A DNA stretch of 64,000 nt from Exercitatus varius. GTDB taxonomy: Bacteria; Pseudomonadota; Gammaproteobacteria; Enterobacterales; Pasteurellaceae. The stretch spans positions 1-64,000 of the forward strand of contig NZ_JARQTO010000001.1 in assembly GCF_029577735.1 (NCBI RefSeq). The letters are read 5' to 3'. How positions within the stretch are numbered: position 1 is the first letter of the stretch; every line of letters starts with the position of its first letter. Below the pieces are notes generated by a model. It was not told the origin of the DNA. It was given only the letters and a program-made list of their open reading frames with translations, and did no database searches. Positions 25,712 through 34,426 of the stretch are shown piece by piece. The position numbers and the translations under genes are program-made.

Positions 25712-26479
25712 ATGGTTAGTTTATCGGAAACCAAAATTGCGGTTAATAACTTAAATTTTTATTATGGCGATTTTCATGCATTGAAAAATATAAATTTAAG
25801 AGTTGCTAAAAACAAGGTAACGGCATTTATTGGGCCTTCAGGTTGTGGTAAATCAACTTTATTACGTACTTTTAATCGTATGTTTGAACTTTATCCTAAT
25901 CAGCGGGCGACGGGAGCAATTAATTTAGACGGTGAAAATCTGTTAGCGACGGATACGGATATTGCGCTTATTCGGGCAAAGGTTGGGATGGTATTCCAAA
26001 AACCGACGCCGTTTCCAATGTCAATTTATGATAATGTGGCCTTTGGTATTCGTTTATTTGAGAAATTATCAAAATCCGAATTGAATGACCGTATAGAATG
26101 GGCTTTAACGAAATCCGCGTTATGGAATGAAGTTAAAGATAAGCTGTATCAAAGCGGAGACAGCTTATCCGGCGGTCAACAGCAACGTTTATGTATCGCC
26201 AGAGGTATCGCGATTAAACCGGATGTTTTATTATTAGACGAACCTTGTTCTGCGTTGGATCCCATATCTACAATGAAAATTGAAGAATTAATTAATGAAC
26301 TAAAAAACGATTATACGGTGGCGATGGTGACGCATAATATGCAGCAAGCCGCCCGCTGTTCGGATTATACGGCTTTTATGTATTTAGGGGAGTTAGTAGA
26401 GTTCGGCGAAACCAAACAGATTTTTGATAAACCAAAAATCCAGAGAACCGAAGATTATATCCGTGGCAAAATGGGGTAA
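25712..26479 (+). CDS. pstB: Phosphate ABC transporter ATPase PstB
   Basis: 255 residues, with Walker A GPSGCGKST, Q-loop MVFQKPTPFPMSIYDNVAFG (typical PstB), signature LSGGQQQRLCIARG, Walker B LLLDEPCSALDP and the H-loop MVTHNMQQAARCSDYTAFM. Energises phosphate uptake and, through PhoU in other bacteria, signals to PhoR. No phoU gene follows in this operon; phoB comes next after a hairpin. Confidence 0.97.
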   Translation: MVSLSETKIAVNNLNFYYGDFHALKNINLRVAKNKVTAFIGPSGCGKSTLLRTFNRMFELYPNQRATGAINLDGENLLATDTDIALIRAKVGMVFQKPTPFPMSIYDNVAFGIRLFEKLSKSELNDRIEWALTKSALWNEVKDKLYQSGDSLSGGQQQRLCIARGIAIKPDVLLLDEPCSALDPISTMKIEELINELKNDYTVAMVTHNMQQAARCSDYTAFMYLGELVEFGETKQIFDKPKIQRTEDYIRGKMG

Positions 26480-26497
26480 TGATTAACATAAAAAAAA

Positions 26498-26541
26498 CAA
26501 AAGTGCGGTAAAAAATAACAGAGTTTTTTTCCGCACTTTTG
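26498..26541 (+). terminator. Uptake-signal hairpin between pstB and phoB
   Basis: CAAAAGTGCGG (26498-26508) pairs with CCGCACTTTTG (26531-26541); an inner A-run/T-run lengthens the stem. Probably partial termination between pstSCAB and phoBR, as there is only a short T-run after it. Confidence 0.6.
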
Positions 26542-26572
26542 TGCCTCGGTCATATCAACTATAGGAAAGAAC

Positions 26573-27262
26573 ATGACAAAAAAGATCTTAGTAGTCGAGG
26601 ACGAGAGAGCGATTCGTGAAATGATTGCCTTATTTTTATCACAACAGCATTATGATGTGTTAGAAGCGGAAGATTTTCAAAGTGCAGTTAATAAGTTAAA
26701 AGAACATCCTAAACTGATCTTGCTGGATTGGATGTTACCGGGGCGTTCCGGTATTCAATTGATTCAACATTTGAAAAAACAAGAGGAAACATCTCAGATT
26801 CCAATCATTATGCTTACCGCACGAAGCGCGGAAGATGATTGCATCACATGTCTTAACGCCGGCGCGGACGATTATGTTACCAAACCGTTTTCGCCTAAAG
26901 TCTTATTGGCTCGTATTGAAGCGGTCTGGCGACGCGCATACGAGCATAACCCAAAATTTATTCAAATAGACGATTTGCTGCTTGATGAAAATGCCGAACG
27001 CATATTTTACCAACAGCAAGAAATTAATTTAAGCGGTACGGAATTTAAGCTGCTTCATTTTTTTATGCATCATCCGGAAAAAGTTTATTCGCGGGAACAA
27101 TTACTTAATTGTATTTGGAAAGATGATTTAGAAATTGAAGAACGCACCGTCGATAGTTATGTCCGTCGTTTACGCCGAAATCTTGAACCTTATCAATGCG
27201 AGCGTTATATACAAACCGTACGGGGGAGTGGTTATAGGTTCTCTAACCATTTCGGGGATTAG
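26573..27262 (+). CDS. phoB: Phosphate regulon response regulator PhoB
   Basis: 229 residues. N-terminal receiver with the acidic pocket (VVEDE), phosphoacceptor Asp52 in LILLDWMLPG, Thr in MLTARS and Lys in DYVTKPFSP; C-terminal OmpR-type winged helix with EFKLLHFFMHHPEKVYSREQLLNCIW and RTVDSYVRRLRRNLEP. Binds Pho boxes such as the one at 22720. phoR starts 2 bp after its stop. Confidence 0.97.
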   Translation: MTKKILVVEDERAIREMIALFLSQQHYDVLEAEDFQSAVNKLKEHPKLILLDWMLPGRSGIQLIQHLKKQEETSQIPIIMLTARSAEDDCITCLNAGADDYVTKPFSPKVLLARIEAVWRRAYEHNPKFIQIDDLLLDENAERIFYQQQEINLSGTEFKLLHFFMHHPEKVYSREQLLNCIWKDDLEIEERTVDSYVRRLRRNLEPYQCERYIQTVRGSGYRFSNHFGD

Positions 27263-27264
27263 TT

Positions 27265-28539
27265 ATGCGAATATTGAATATTCTTGTTGAAATCGTATTT
27301 ATCATTGGTTTTTCTTTGCTATTTAGTCTCTTCACCGGAGGATTTACTTACTGGCTGATCGCTTTTTTGTCGTTCACATTATTATGGCACCACTTTACGG
27401 AGCATCGTTTATTACGAACCCTTCAGCCTAAATATAATCAAAAATTCGCCTTAACCAGTTGGGAAAACGTATCTCAGTCTGTCGCTTACTATCAACGTAT
27501 AAATCGAAAAGAAAAGATTAAAAATTTACGTTTATTGTCTAAATTAAACCGTAATATTAATTATTTACCGGATGCCATTATTATTTTCAGCCATGACGGT
27601 GTGATTGAATGGTGTAATCAAATATCGCAACAACTTTTTGAATTTTATTGGGATAAAAAAACGCCAAAACAAATTCTAAACGTTATCTTTTATGACGAGT
27701 TTAAACATTATTGGCAACAAACCAAGCATAACCGCCCTTTAGTATTACTTACCTATAATCAACGTTATTTAGAAATTCATTTAAATTCTTATGATACGAA
27801 ACGTTATTTATTAGTCGCCCGCGATATAACGGGAATGATTCGTTTGGTTCATTCAAGACAAACGTTCTTAGCGAATATGAATCATGAGTTGAGAACGCCG
27901 TTAACGGTTTTACGGGGCTATTTAGAGATGCTTTCTAACGAAAGTCTTACGGATTTTCAAATGAAAGTCGTACAAACTATGTTAGAGCAAAGTCAGCGAA
28001 TGACATATCTTCTGGAACAACTGAATCAGTTGGCCAAGATAGAAACCTCATCTAATGCCGATCACAATAAATTTAATATGTCAGCATTAATTTTATCTAT
28101 AAAAAAAGATATGGATATATTAAATCAATCAGGACATCAAATAGAATTTGATATTGAACCGGATATTTATGTATTAGGCGATGAATATCAATTACAAAGC
28201 GTTATTACAAATTTAATTCATAATGCGATTAAACATTCCGGGGATAAAAATCTTATACAAGTTCGGTGGCATTCATGTGAACAAGGGATGAAATTTAGCG
28301 TTAAAGATCATGGTATCGGTATTCCGCAACAACATATTGCACACTTAACGGAACGATTTTATCGCGTGGACGAATCCCGCAGTAATAAAACCGGCGGCAG
28401 CGGATTAGGTCTGGCGATTGTGAAACATGCATTAAAACAGCATCATTCACATTTGGATATTGAAAGCCAAGAAGGCGCCGGAAGCTGTTTTTCTTTTATT
28501 ATCAAACGAAATTTGATCAGTGATGATAAAACGGAATAA
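27265..28539 (+). CDS. phoR: Phosphate regulon sensor kinase PhoR
   Basis: 424 residues. Two N-terminal membrane helices within the first ~45 residues and no large periplasmic domain, as in PhoR; a PAS-like region (LPDAIIIFSHDGVIEWCN); H-box FLANMNHELRTPLTVLRGYLEML with His207; N-box LIHNAIKHSG; G-boxes KDHGIGIP and GGSGLGLAIVKHAL. Phosphorylates PhoB under phosphate limitation. Last gene of the pst-pho cluster; no clear terminator follows. Confidence 0.96.
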   Translation: MRILNILVEIVFIIGFSLLFSLFTGGFTYWLIAFLSFTLLWHHFTEHRLLRTLQPKYNQKFALTSWENVSQSVAYYQRINRKEKIKNLRLLSKLNRNINYLPDAIIIFSHDGVIEWCNQISQQLFEFYWDKKTPKQILNVIFYDEFKHYWQQTKHNRPLVLLTYNQRYLEIHLNSYDTKRYLLVARDITGMIRLVHSRQTFLANMNHELRTPLTVLRGYLEMLSNESLTDFQMKVVQTMLEQSQRMTYLLEQLNQLAKIETSSNADHNKFNMSALILSIKKDMDILNQSGHQIEFDIEPDIYVLGDEYQLQSVITNLIHNAIKHSGDKNLIQVRWHSCEQGMKFSVKDHGIGIPQQHIAHLTERFYRVDESRSNKTGGSGLGLAIVKHALKQHHSHLDIESQEGAGSCFSFIIKRNLISDDKTE

Positions 28540-28734
28540 ATGGCATAAACCTTTATTGAGGAGTTTTATTCCTGCGGGATAGAAGCTATTGTTAATAGGC
28601 ATCTATTTCGGGTGGTTTTAATATTATATCGGGTTAAGAATTAGCGGCGAGATGAATTAATCCGTTTAGCGTAAGCAAAGTTAAATATCGGGCGGTTACA
28701 TCTTAGAATTAAGATAAATGATTGGATTTTGAGA

Positions 28735-28821
28735 TGGTGCCCGAGGCCAGACTTGAACTGGCACGCCCCGAAAGGCGAGGGATTTTAAATCCCTTGCGTC
28801 TACCGATTCCGCCACTCGGGC
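28735..28821 (-). tRNA. tRNA-Leu (anticodon TAA)
   Basis: 87 nt including an encoded CCA. Acceptor GCCCGAG pairs with CTCGGGC; the long variable arm (class II) is present, and the anticodon stem AGGGA/TCCCT encloses TTTAAAA with anticodon TAA. Read from the minus strand, directly downstream of tRNA-Gly. Confidence 0.95.
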
Positions 28822-28849
28822 ACGATGCGTTTAAATTACGTTCAAAAAT

Positions 28850-28925
28850 TGGAGCGGGAAACGAGGCTCGAACTCGCGACCCCAACCTTGGCAAGGTTGT
28901 GCTCTACCAACTGAGCTATTCCCGC
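28850..28925 (-). tRNA. tRNA-Gly (anticodon GCC)
   Basis: 76 nt including CCA. Starts GCGGGAATAGCTCAGTTGG, anticodon arm CAACCTTGCCAAGGTTG with anticodon GCC, T arm GTTCGAGC. It is the first tRNA of a Gly-Leu pair, 28 nt before tRNA-Leu. Confidence 0.96.
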
Positions 28926-28958
28926 ATTTGTTTCGGCTTATTGCCGTAACGGATTCGC

Positions 28959-28986
28959 ATTTTACTTATTTTGTTTTGGCTGTCAA
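28959..28986 (-). promoter_or_regulatory. Promoter of the tRNA-Gly/tRNA-Leu pair
   Basis: Minus strand: perfect -35 TTGACA (28981-28986), 16-bp spacer, -10 TAAAAT (28959-28964), about 35 bp before the tRNA-Gly 5' end. Confidence 0.75.
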
Positions 28987-29115
28987 ACAGAAATTTCAAA
29001 AAAAGTCCTAACTGTTTAAAAACAGTACAAGAGCAGGAAAATTCCCCTTTCCCCGGAAAATAATTGTATAATTCTTCCATCAAATATCCATTTGAAAGAA
29101 TGAGGAAAATAAAAA

Positions 29116-30201
29116 ATGACGGAAAATTTGACCGCACTTCAACAGGCGTTGGACAGTACGGTGACAGATACCATCCGATTGACGCAATACAGCCACGGTG
29201 CGGGTTGAGGCTGTAAAATTTCGCCTAAGGTGTTAGGGACAATTTTACAAACCCAACTCGAACAATTTGTCGATCCTCATTTGTTAGTCGGTAACGACAC
29301 GGCCGATGATGCGGCGGTTTACGATATCGGAAACGGCGTAGGCATTATCAGTACTACGGACTTTTTCATGCCGATAGTGGATGATCCCTTCGATTTCGGT
29401 CGTATCGCGGCAACCAACGCGATCAGCGATATTTTCGCCATGGGCGGAAAACCGATTATGGCGATTGCCATTCTGGGCTTTCCGATAAAATTATTGCCGG
29501 CTGAGGTTGCGCAACGCATTGTTGACGGCGGACGTTTTGTCTGCAAAGAAGCGGGTATCGCCTTGGCCGGCGGACATTCCATTGACGCACCGGAACCGAT
29601 TTTCGGGTTGGCGGTAACCGGCATGATTAATACGGAGAAAGTGAAAAAAAACGCTTCCGCCGAAGCCGGTTGCAAGCTTTATCTGACCAAACCGTTGGGA
29701 ATCGGTGTGCTGACGACGGCCGAGAAAAAAGGCAAATTGAAAGCCGAACATAAAGGATTAGCAACAAAAGTGATGTGTCGGATGAATTCGGTCGGTTCGG
29801 CGTTTTCCGAAATTGACGGCGTAACGGCGATGACGGATGTCACCGGATTTGGTCTGCTCGGTCATTTGATTGAATTATGCGAAGGTTCTCATTTGAACGC
29901 CACTGTGTATATGGATAAAATTCACACCTTGGACGGTGTTTCGGATTACATTGAAAAAGGCTGTGTGCCGGGCGGTACGACGCGTAATTTCGACAGTTAC
30001 GGACATAAAGTTTCGCCGATGACGGAAACGCAGAAGGCCGTTTTATGCGATCCGCAAACCTCCGGTGGATTGTTGGTGGCGGTGCGCCCCGATAGCGTTG
30101 ACGCTTTATTGAGCGTTGCGCAACAAGCTAACACGGACGTTTTTGAAATAGGCGAATTGTCGCCGCCGCAGGAAGGTGAAATTGTTGTCACCGTGAAATA
30201 A
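29116..30201 (+). CDS. selD: Selenide, water dikinase, itself a selenoprotein
   Basis: Makes selenophosphate from selenide and ATP for selenocysteine and selenouridine. The true gene starts at ATG 29116 (MTENLTALQQALDS) and reads through an in-frame TGA at 29206-29208 as Sec31 in the active-site motif HGAG-U-GCK, the position of the catalytic Cys/Sec, followed by the conserved lysine. The reading frame continues to 30201, giving 361 residues in all, close to the family length. Later motifs: DDAAVYDIGNGVGIISTTDFFMP, AGGHSIDAPEPIFGLAV, TDVTGFGLLGH and DPQTSGGLLV. A conventional gene finder would start at 29230 and miss the catalytic end. thiI follows after a terminator. Confidence 0.95.
29206..29250 (+). 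promoter_or_regulatory. Bacterial SECIS element of selD
   Basis: Directly 3' of the UGA: TGTAAAATT (29212-29220) pairs perfectly with AATTTTACA (29241-29249); inside it CCTAA (29224-29228) pairs with TTAGG (29233-29237), leaving a GGTG apical loop. A two-tier hairpin with a G-rich loop about 20 nt after UGA is the SelB-binding bSECIS layout. Confidence 0.85.
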
Positions 30202-30226
30202 CCCGTATTTCCTTCGCAATCAATCG

Positions 30227-30257
30227 ACCGCAGCTTACTGACTGCGGTTTTTCTTTT
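30227..30257 (+). terminator. Terminator of selD
   Basis: ACCGCAG (30227-30233), loop CTTACTGA, CTGCGGT (30242-30248), then TTTTCTTTT. Confidence 0.8.
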
Positions 30258-30305
30258 GCCGGAAAGTCGGTATAATGCCCGCAATTTTTTTAGCCGAGAT
30301 AAGTA

Positions 30306-31760
30306 ATGAAATTTATAATTAAACTTTTTCCCGAGATCATGATTAAAAGCGACAGCGTTCGCAAACGGTTCATCAAAATTTTAACCAGCAATATCCGTAA
30401 CGTATTGGATAAGCATGATGATTCCGTGGCGGTGGTTCGTCATTGGGATTATATTGAAGTGCGGTCAAAACTTGAAGAAAATCGCCCGCACTTAATCGAA
30501 TTGTTGCAACGTATTCCGGGAATTCACCATTTTCTGGAAGTGGAAGAATGTCCGTTTACGGATTTGCACAATATTTTCGAACAAACGCTGGAACGCATGC
30601 GTGATGCGCTTCAAGGCAAAACGTTTTGTGTGCGGGCGAAGCGCCGCGGTAAGCATAGTTTTAGCTCACTGGAAATCGAACGTTATGTGGGCGGCGGGTT
30701 AAATCAGCACATTGAAACGGCGACGGTAAAACTGAAAAATCCCGATGTGACGGTTCGTATCGAAGTGGACGATGACAAATTGTTATTTATTAAAGCGCGT
30801 CATGAAGGCATTGGCGGTTATCCTATTGGTACGCAGGAAGACGTGTTGTCGTTGATTTCTGGCGGTTTCGATTCGGGCGTGTCCAGTTATATGCTGATTC
30901 GGCGCGGTTCCCGCGTACATTATTGCTTCTTTAATTTAGGCGGAGCGGCTCATGAAATCGGTGTGAAACAAATGGCGTATCACATTTGGCACCGTTACGG
31001 CAGTTCGCACAAAGTTCGCTTTATTGCCGTTAATTTTGAAGGCGTAGTCGGCGAGATTTTAGAGAAAATCGATAACGGGCAGATGGGCGTGGTGTTGAAG
31101 CGGATGATGGTGCGAGCGGCCAGTCAAGTGGCGCGGCGTTTTGCCATTGAGGCCATTGTAACGGGCGAGGCGCTCGGTCAGGTTTCCAGTCAAACCTTAA
31201 CTAATTTACGTTTGATCGATGAAGCGGCGGACGCTTTAGTATTACGTCCGCTGATTACGCACGATAAAGAACAGATTATCGCCATGGCAAAACAAATCGG
31301 CACGGAAGATATTGCGAAATCCATGCCGGAATTTTGCGGTGTGATTTCTAAAAATCCGACGGTAAAAGCGGTGCGTGATCGCATTTTGGCGGAAGAACAG
31401 CATTTCGATTTTAATATTCTGGAAAGTGCGGTACAAAATGCCGAATATTTGGATATTCGTCAAATTGCGGAAGAAACGGAAAAAGGCGTGGTAGAAGTTG
31501 ATGCGGTTTCGGTTTTAGGCGTAAACGACGTAATTTTGGATATTCGCAGTCCGGAAGAAACGGATGAAAATCCGCTGGTATTGGAAGGCCGTCAGATCAT
31601 TGAATTGCCTTTTTATAAGGTTTCGTCACAGTTTGGCGAGCTGGACCAAAGTAAAAATTACGTTTTATATTGCGAACGAGGCGTCATGAGCAAATTACAG
31701 GCCCTGTATCTGAAAGAAAAAGGCTTTAATAATGTTCAAGTGTTTGTCAAAACAAAATAG
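30306..31760 (+). CDS. thiI: tRNA 4-thiouridine synthetase with rhodanese domain
   Basis: 484 residues. N-terminal THUMP domain (about 60-165), then a PP-loop adenylation domain with SGGFDSGVSSYM, and a C-terminal rhodanese domain with the persulfide Cys in YCERGVMSK, the form found in gammaproteobacteria. Makes s4U8 in tRNA and feeds sulfur to thiazole synthesis. ESAVQNAE in the middle is encoded by an uptake signal. Own terminator; a short gap after selD, so both sulfur and selenium tRNA genes sit together. Confidence 0.96.
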   Translation: MKFIIKLFPEIMIKSDSVRKRFIKILTSNIRNVLDKHDDSVAVVRHWDYIEVRSKLEENRPHLIELLQRIPGIHHFLEVEECPFTDLHNIFEQTLERMRDALQGKTFCVRAKRRGKHSFSSLEIERYVGGGLNQHIETATVKLKNPDVTVRIEVDDDKLLFIKARHEGIGGYPIGTQEDVLSLISGGFDSGVSSYMLIRRGSRVHYCFFNLGGAAHEIGVKQMAYHIWHRYGSSHKVRFIAVNFEGVVGEILEKIDNGQMGVVLKRMMVRAASQVARRFAIEAIVTGEALGQVSSQTLTNLRLIDEAADALVLRPLITHDKEQIIAMAKQIGTEDIAKSMPEFCGVISKNPTVKAVRDRILAEEQHFDFNILESAVQNAEYLDIRQIAEETEKGVVEVDAVSVLGVNDVILDIRSPEETDENPLVLEGRQIIELPFYKVSSQFGELDQSKNYVLYCERGVMSKLQALYLKEKGFNNVQVFVKTK

Positions 31761-31770
31761 CTAAAATTTA

Positions 31771-31800
31771 AATCCCTCGGCGATAACCGGGGGATTTTTT
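31771..31800 (+). terminator. Terminator of thiI
   Basis: AATCCCTCGG, loop CGATA, ACCGGGGGATT followed by TTTT. It lies just before the convergent pepT stop and may serve both. Confidence 0.8.
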
Positions 31801-31805
31801 ATGTG

Positions 31806-33032
31806 CTATTTTACCGCCAGTTCCATCATTTTTATGATCACGTTTACGGCATCGACCATGCCTTCAAGGCTGATTAGCTCATGTTTACTATGAAAGTTGT
31901 ATCCGCCAGTAAAAATGTTCGGACAGGCTAAGCCTTTTTCAGCAAACCATGCGCCGTCTGTGCCGCCGCGAATCGGTTTATGCACGGGCCCGATATTGCA
32001 GGCTTTCATGGCTTTGTCAGCTAAATCAATGGATTGCGGTACGGTTTTGACCACGTCATACATATTTTTGTAAGTGTCGGTCAGCGTGACTTCGGCTTTT
32101 TGTCGTAATCCTTTTTCTCGATTGAATTTATCCACTGCCTGTCGGATAAATGCTTTTCGTAGCTCAAATTTATCTATATCGAAATCGCGGATCAAATAAT
32201 GTAATTCGGCTTTTTCAATATCTCCTGTCAAACGCTGTAAATGGAAAAAACCCGCTTTTCCCTCCGTTTTTTCCGGCACTTCATCGACGGGAAGTAATTG
32301 TTGGAAATCGCAGGCTAAAGTGAGTGCGTTAATCAGCTTATCTTTTGCCGAACCCAGATGAATATTGCGTCCGTGAATGGTGACTTTTGCCGTCGCGGCG
32401 TTAAAGTTTTCGTATTCCAATTCACCTACTTCGCCGCCGTCGATAGTATATGCCCAATCGCAGGGAAAGGCGTCCCACGGGAAATAATGCATGCCTAAAC
32501 CGATTTCTTCATCGGGCGTAAAGGCGATTCGGATGTTGCAGTGTGGCAAATTGCGTTTTTTTATTTCCGAAAGTGCGGTCAAAATTTCCGCAATTCCTGC
32601 TTTGTTATCGGCGCCGAGCAAGGTTGTGCCGTCGGTAACAATAAGGGTTTTGCCGGTTAACTGATGCAGGAAAGGGTAATATACCGGGCTGATAAATTCA
32701 TCGCCGATACCTAATGCGATATCGCCGCCGCGATAATTTTTGATGACTTCTGCCTGCACGTTTTTTCCGCTGCATTGGGGCGAGGTGTCGAGATGAGAAA
32801 TTAAACCGATAGTCGGCGCATGAGCGATGTTGGCCGGTAAGAATGCGGTTAAAATGCCGTGTTTGGTTAACGTGATTTCTTCCAGTTCCAGTTGTTGTAA
32901 TTCCTGCATTAAATGTTTGGCTAATTTAACTTGTCCTTGCGTGCTGGGCGACGATTTCGCACCGATTTTGGATTGAGTATCAAAGGCGGTGTAGCTTAAA
33001 AATCGTTCGAGGAGCTGTTCAGTGAATGACAT
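31806..33032 (-). CDS. pepT: Peptidase T (tripeptide aminopeptidase)
   Basis: 408 residues from ATG 33030-33032, preceded on the minus strand by GGAGAT. M20 zinc peptidase that removes the N-terminal residue of tripeptides in the cytosol. Metal-site motifs: SHLDTSP, DGTTLLGADNKAGIAEI, FTPDEEIGLGM, and HKPIRGGTDGAWFAEKG near the C-terminus. An ATG five codons upstream lacks support. Divergent from potABC. An uptake signal lies in the middle of the gene (SALSEIKK). Confidence 0.95.
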   Translation of the reverse strand: MSFTEQLLERFLSYTAFDTQSKIGAKSSPSTQGQVKLAKHLMQELQQLELEEITLTKHGILTAFLPANIAHAPTIGLISHLDTSPQCSGKNVQAEVIKNYRGGDIALGIGDEFISPVYYPFLHQLTGKTLIVTDGTTLLGADNKAGIAEILTALSEIKKRNLPHCNIRIAFTPDEEIGLGMHYFPWDAFPCDWAYTIDGGEVGELEYENFNAATAKVTIHGRNIHLGSAKDKLINALTLACDFQQLLPVDEVPEKTEGKAGFFHLQRLTGDIEKAELHYLIRDFDIDKFELRKAFIRQAVDKFNREKGLRQKAEVTLTDTYKNMYDVVKTVPQSIDLADKAMKACNIGPVHKPIRGGTDGAWFAEKGLACPNIFTGGYNFHSKHELISLEGMVDAVNVIIKMMELAVK

Positions 33033-33211
33033 AATACGGATCTCCATAAAAAATATGGGTTACTGTATCAATTTTGCTCTGGAAATTTCTTGATATACGA
33101 CAAAGATTTACCGTTATTTCAGGGGAATATGGCTTTTTATTGGGAGATCTTTTGTTTTTTGTGGAAAATTCCGCCGAAAACGGATTAATTACTTTTCATT
33201 ACCGAGGGTTA

Positions 33212-33226
33212 GCTATATCATATAGC
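33212..33226. promoter_or_regulatory. Palindrome upstream of potA
   Basis: GCTATATCATATAGC is a perfect 15-bp odd-centred palindrome in the pepT-potA divergent region, about 80 bp before potA. It looks like an operator but no regulator is identified. Confidence 0.3.
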
Positions 33227-33304
33227 ATTTAATTTCTCAGGCGTCTGCAAACAGAATTGTAGGCATGAATTTCATTTAGTTTGTTATGGAGAAAACCAAA
33301 GCTA

Positions 33305-34426
33305 GTGGAACAGACAAGTCAAACTAAACCTATCGTCGAACTGCGTTCTTTAAGAAAAGCATATGGCGATAACACAATTATCAATGATTTTAATCTAACC
33401 ATTAATAATGGCGAATTTATTACCATTCTCGGTCCGTCAGGTTGCGGTAAAACGACAGTTTTACGTTTAATTGCGGGATTTGAAGAAGCGAATGGCGGAC
33501 AAATCATTTTGGACGGAGAAGATGTAACGAACATCCCGGCGGAACAACGTCATGTGAATACGGTGTTCCAAAGCTATGCATTATTTCCGCATATGACGAT
33601 TTTTGATAATGTGGCATTTGGTTTACGCATGCAGAAAGTGCCTGAGAGTGAAATCAAAACTCGCGTGCTCGAAGCCTTACGTATGGTTCAACTGGAAGAA
33701 ATGGCCGATCGCAAGCCGGCGCAGCTTTCGGGTGGTCAACAACAGCGTATCGCTATCGCACGGGCTGTGGTGAATAAACCGAAAGTTTTGTTGCTGGATG
33801 AGTCGTTATCCGCATTGGATTACAAATTACGTAAGCAAATGCAGAATGAGCTGAAATCGTTGCAACGTCAGTTAGGTATTACCTTTATTTTTGTGACGCA
33901 CGATCAGGAAGAAGCCTTGACTATGTCTGATCGTATTATTGTATTGCGTAAAGGAAATATTGAACAAGACGGTTCGCCGCGTGAGATTTATGAAGAACCG
34001 CGTAATTTATTCGTGGCGAAATTTATTGGCGAAATCAATATTTTTGATGCGACGGTGATTGAACGTATCGATGAGCAACGCGTGCGCGCAAATGTCGAAG
34101 GTCGAATTTGCGATATTTATGTTGCTCAGCCGGTGCAACCGAACCAAAAACTGAAAGTATTGCTTCGCCCGGAAGACGTGTTGCTTGAAGAATTAGATGA
34201 AAACGAGAAATCCAGCGCGATTATCGGTCATATTCGTGAACGTAACTATAAAGGGATGACGCTGGAGTCTACAGTAGAACTTGAGCACAACGGTAAAATG
34301 GTGCTTGTCAGTGAATTCTTTAATGAAGACGACCCGAATATCGATCACTCATTAGATCAAAAAGTGGCGGTCACTTGGATTGAAAAATGGGAAGTGGTAT
34401 TGAATGATGAAAATGACAACCAATAA
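33305..34426 (+). CDS. potA: Spermidine/putrescine ABC transporter ATPase
   Basis: 373 residues from GTG 33305. Walker A GPSGCGKTT, Q-loop TVFQSYALFPHMTIFDNVAFG, signature LSGGQQQRIAIARA, Walker B LLLDESLSALD (Ser in place of the more usual Pro), and a C-terminal TOBE domain (LRPEDVLLEE). The frame is open to 33281, but the GTG gives an N-terminus (MEQTSQTKPIVELRSL) like other PotA proteins. GGAG at 33288-33291 lies 13 bp away, a little far, so initiation may be weak. First gene of potABC-D; overlaps potB by 23 bp. Confidence 0.94.
   Translation: MEQTSQTKPIVELRSLRKAYGDNTIINDFNLTINNGEFITILGPSGCGKTTVLRLIAGFEEANGGQIILDGEDVTNIPAEQRHVNTVFQSYALFPHMTIFDNVAFGLRMQKVPESEIKTRVLEALRMVQLEEMADRKPAQLSGGQQQRIAIARAVVNKPKVLLLDESLSALDYKLRKQMQNELKSLQRQLGITFIFVTHDQEEALTMSDRIIVLRKGNIEQDGSPREIYEEPRNLFVAKFIGEINIFDATVIERIDEQRVRANVEGRICDIYVAQPVQPNQKLKVLLRPEDVLLEELDENEKSSAIIGHIRERNYKGMTLESTVELEHNGKMVLVSEFFNEDDPNIDHSLDQKVAVTWIEKWEVVLNDENDNQ

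Noticed and set aside
28540..28734. Gene between phoR and tRNA-Leu
   Set aside because: 195 bp with no supported frame, no strong hairpin and no recognisable RNA.
28735..28925. tRNA genes as a mobile-element attachment site
   Set aside because: No integrase, no duplicated tRNA end and no composition shift on either side.
33090..33103. FNR-like site TTGATATACGACAA before pepT
   Set aside because: Only the left half fits the consensus; the right half has two mismatches.
33286..33327. Short ATG frame (MEKTKASGTDKSN) overlapping the potA start
   Set aside because: It has no ribosome site and stops after 13 codons in another frame; potA has a plausible GTG of its own.
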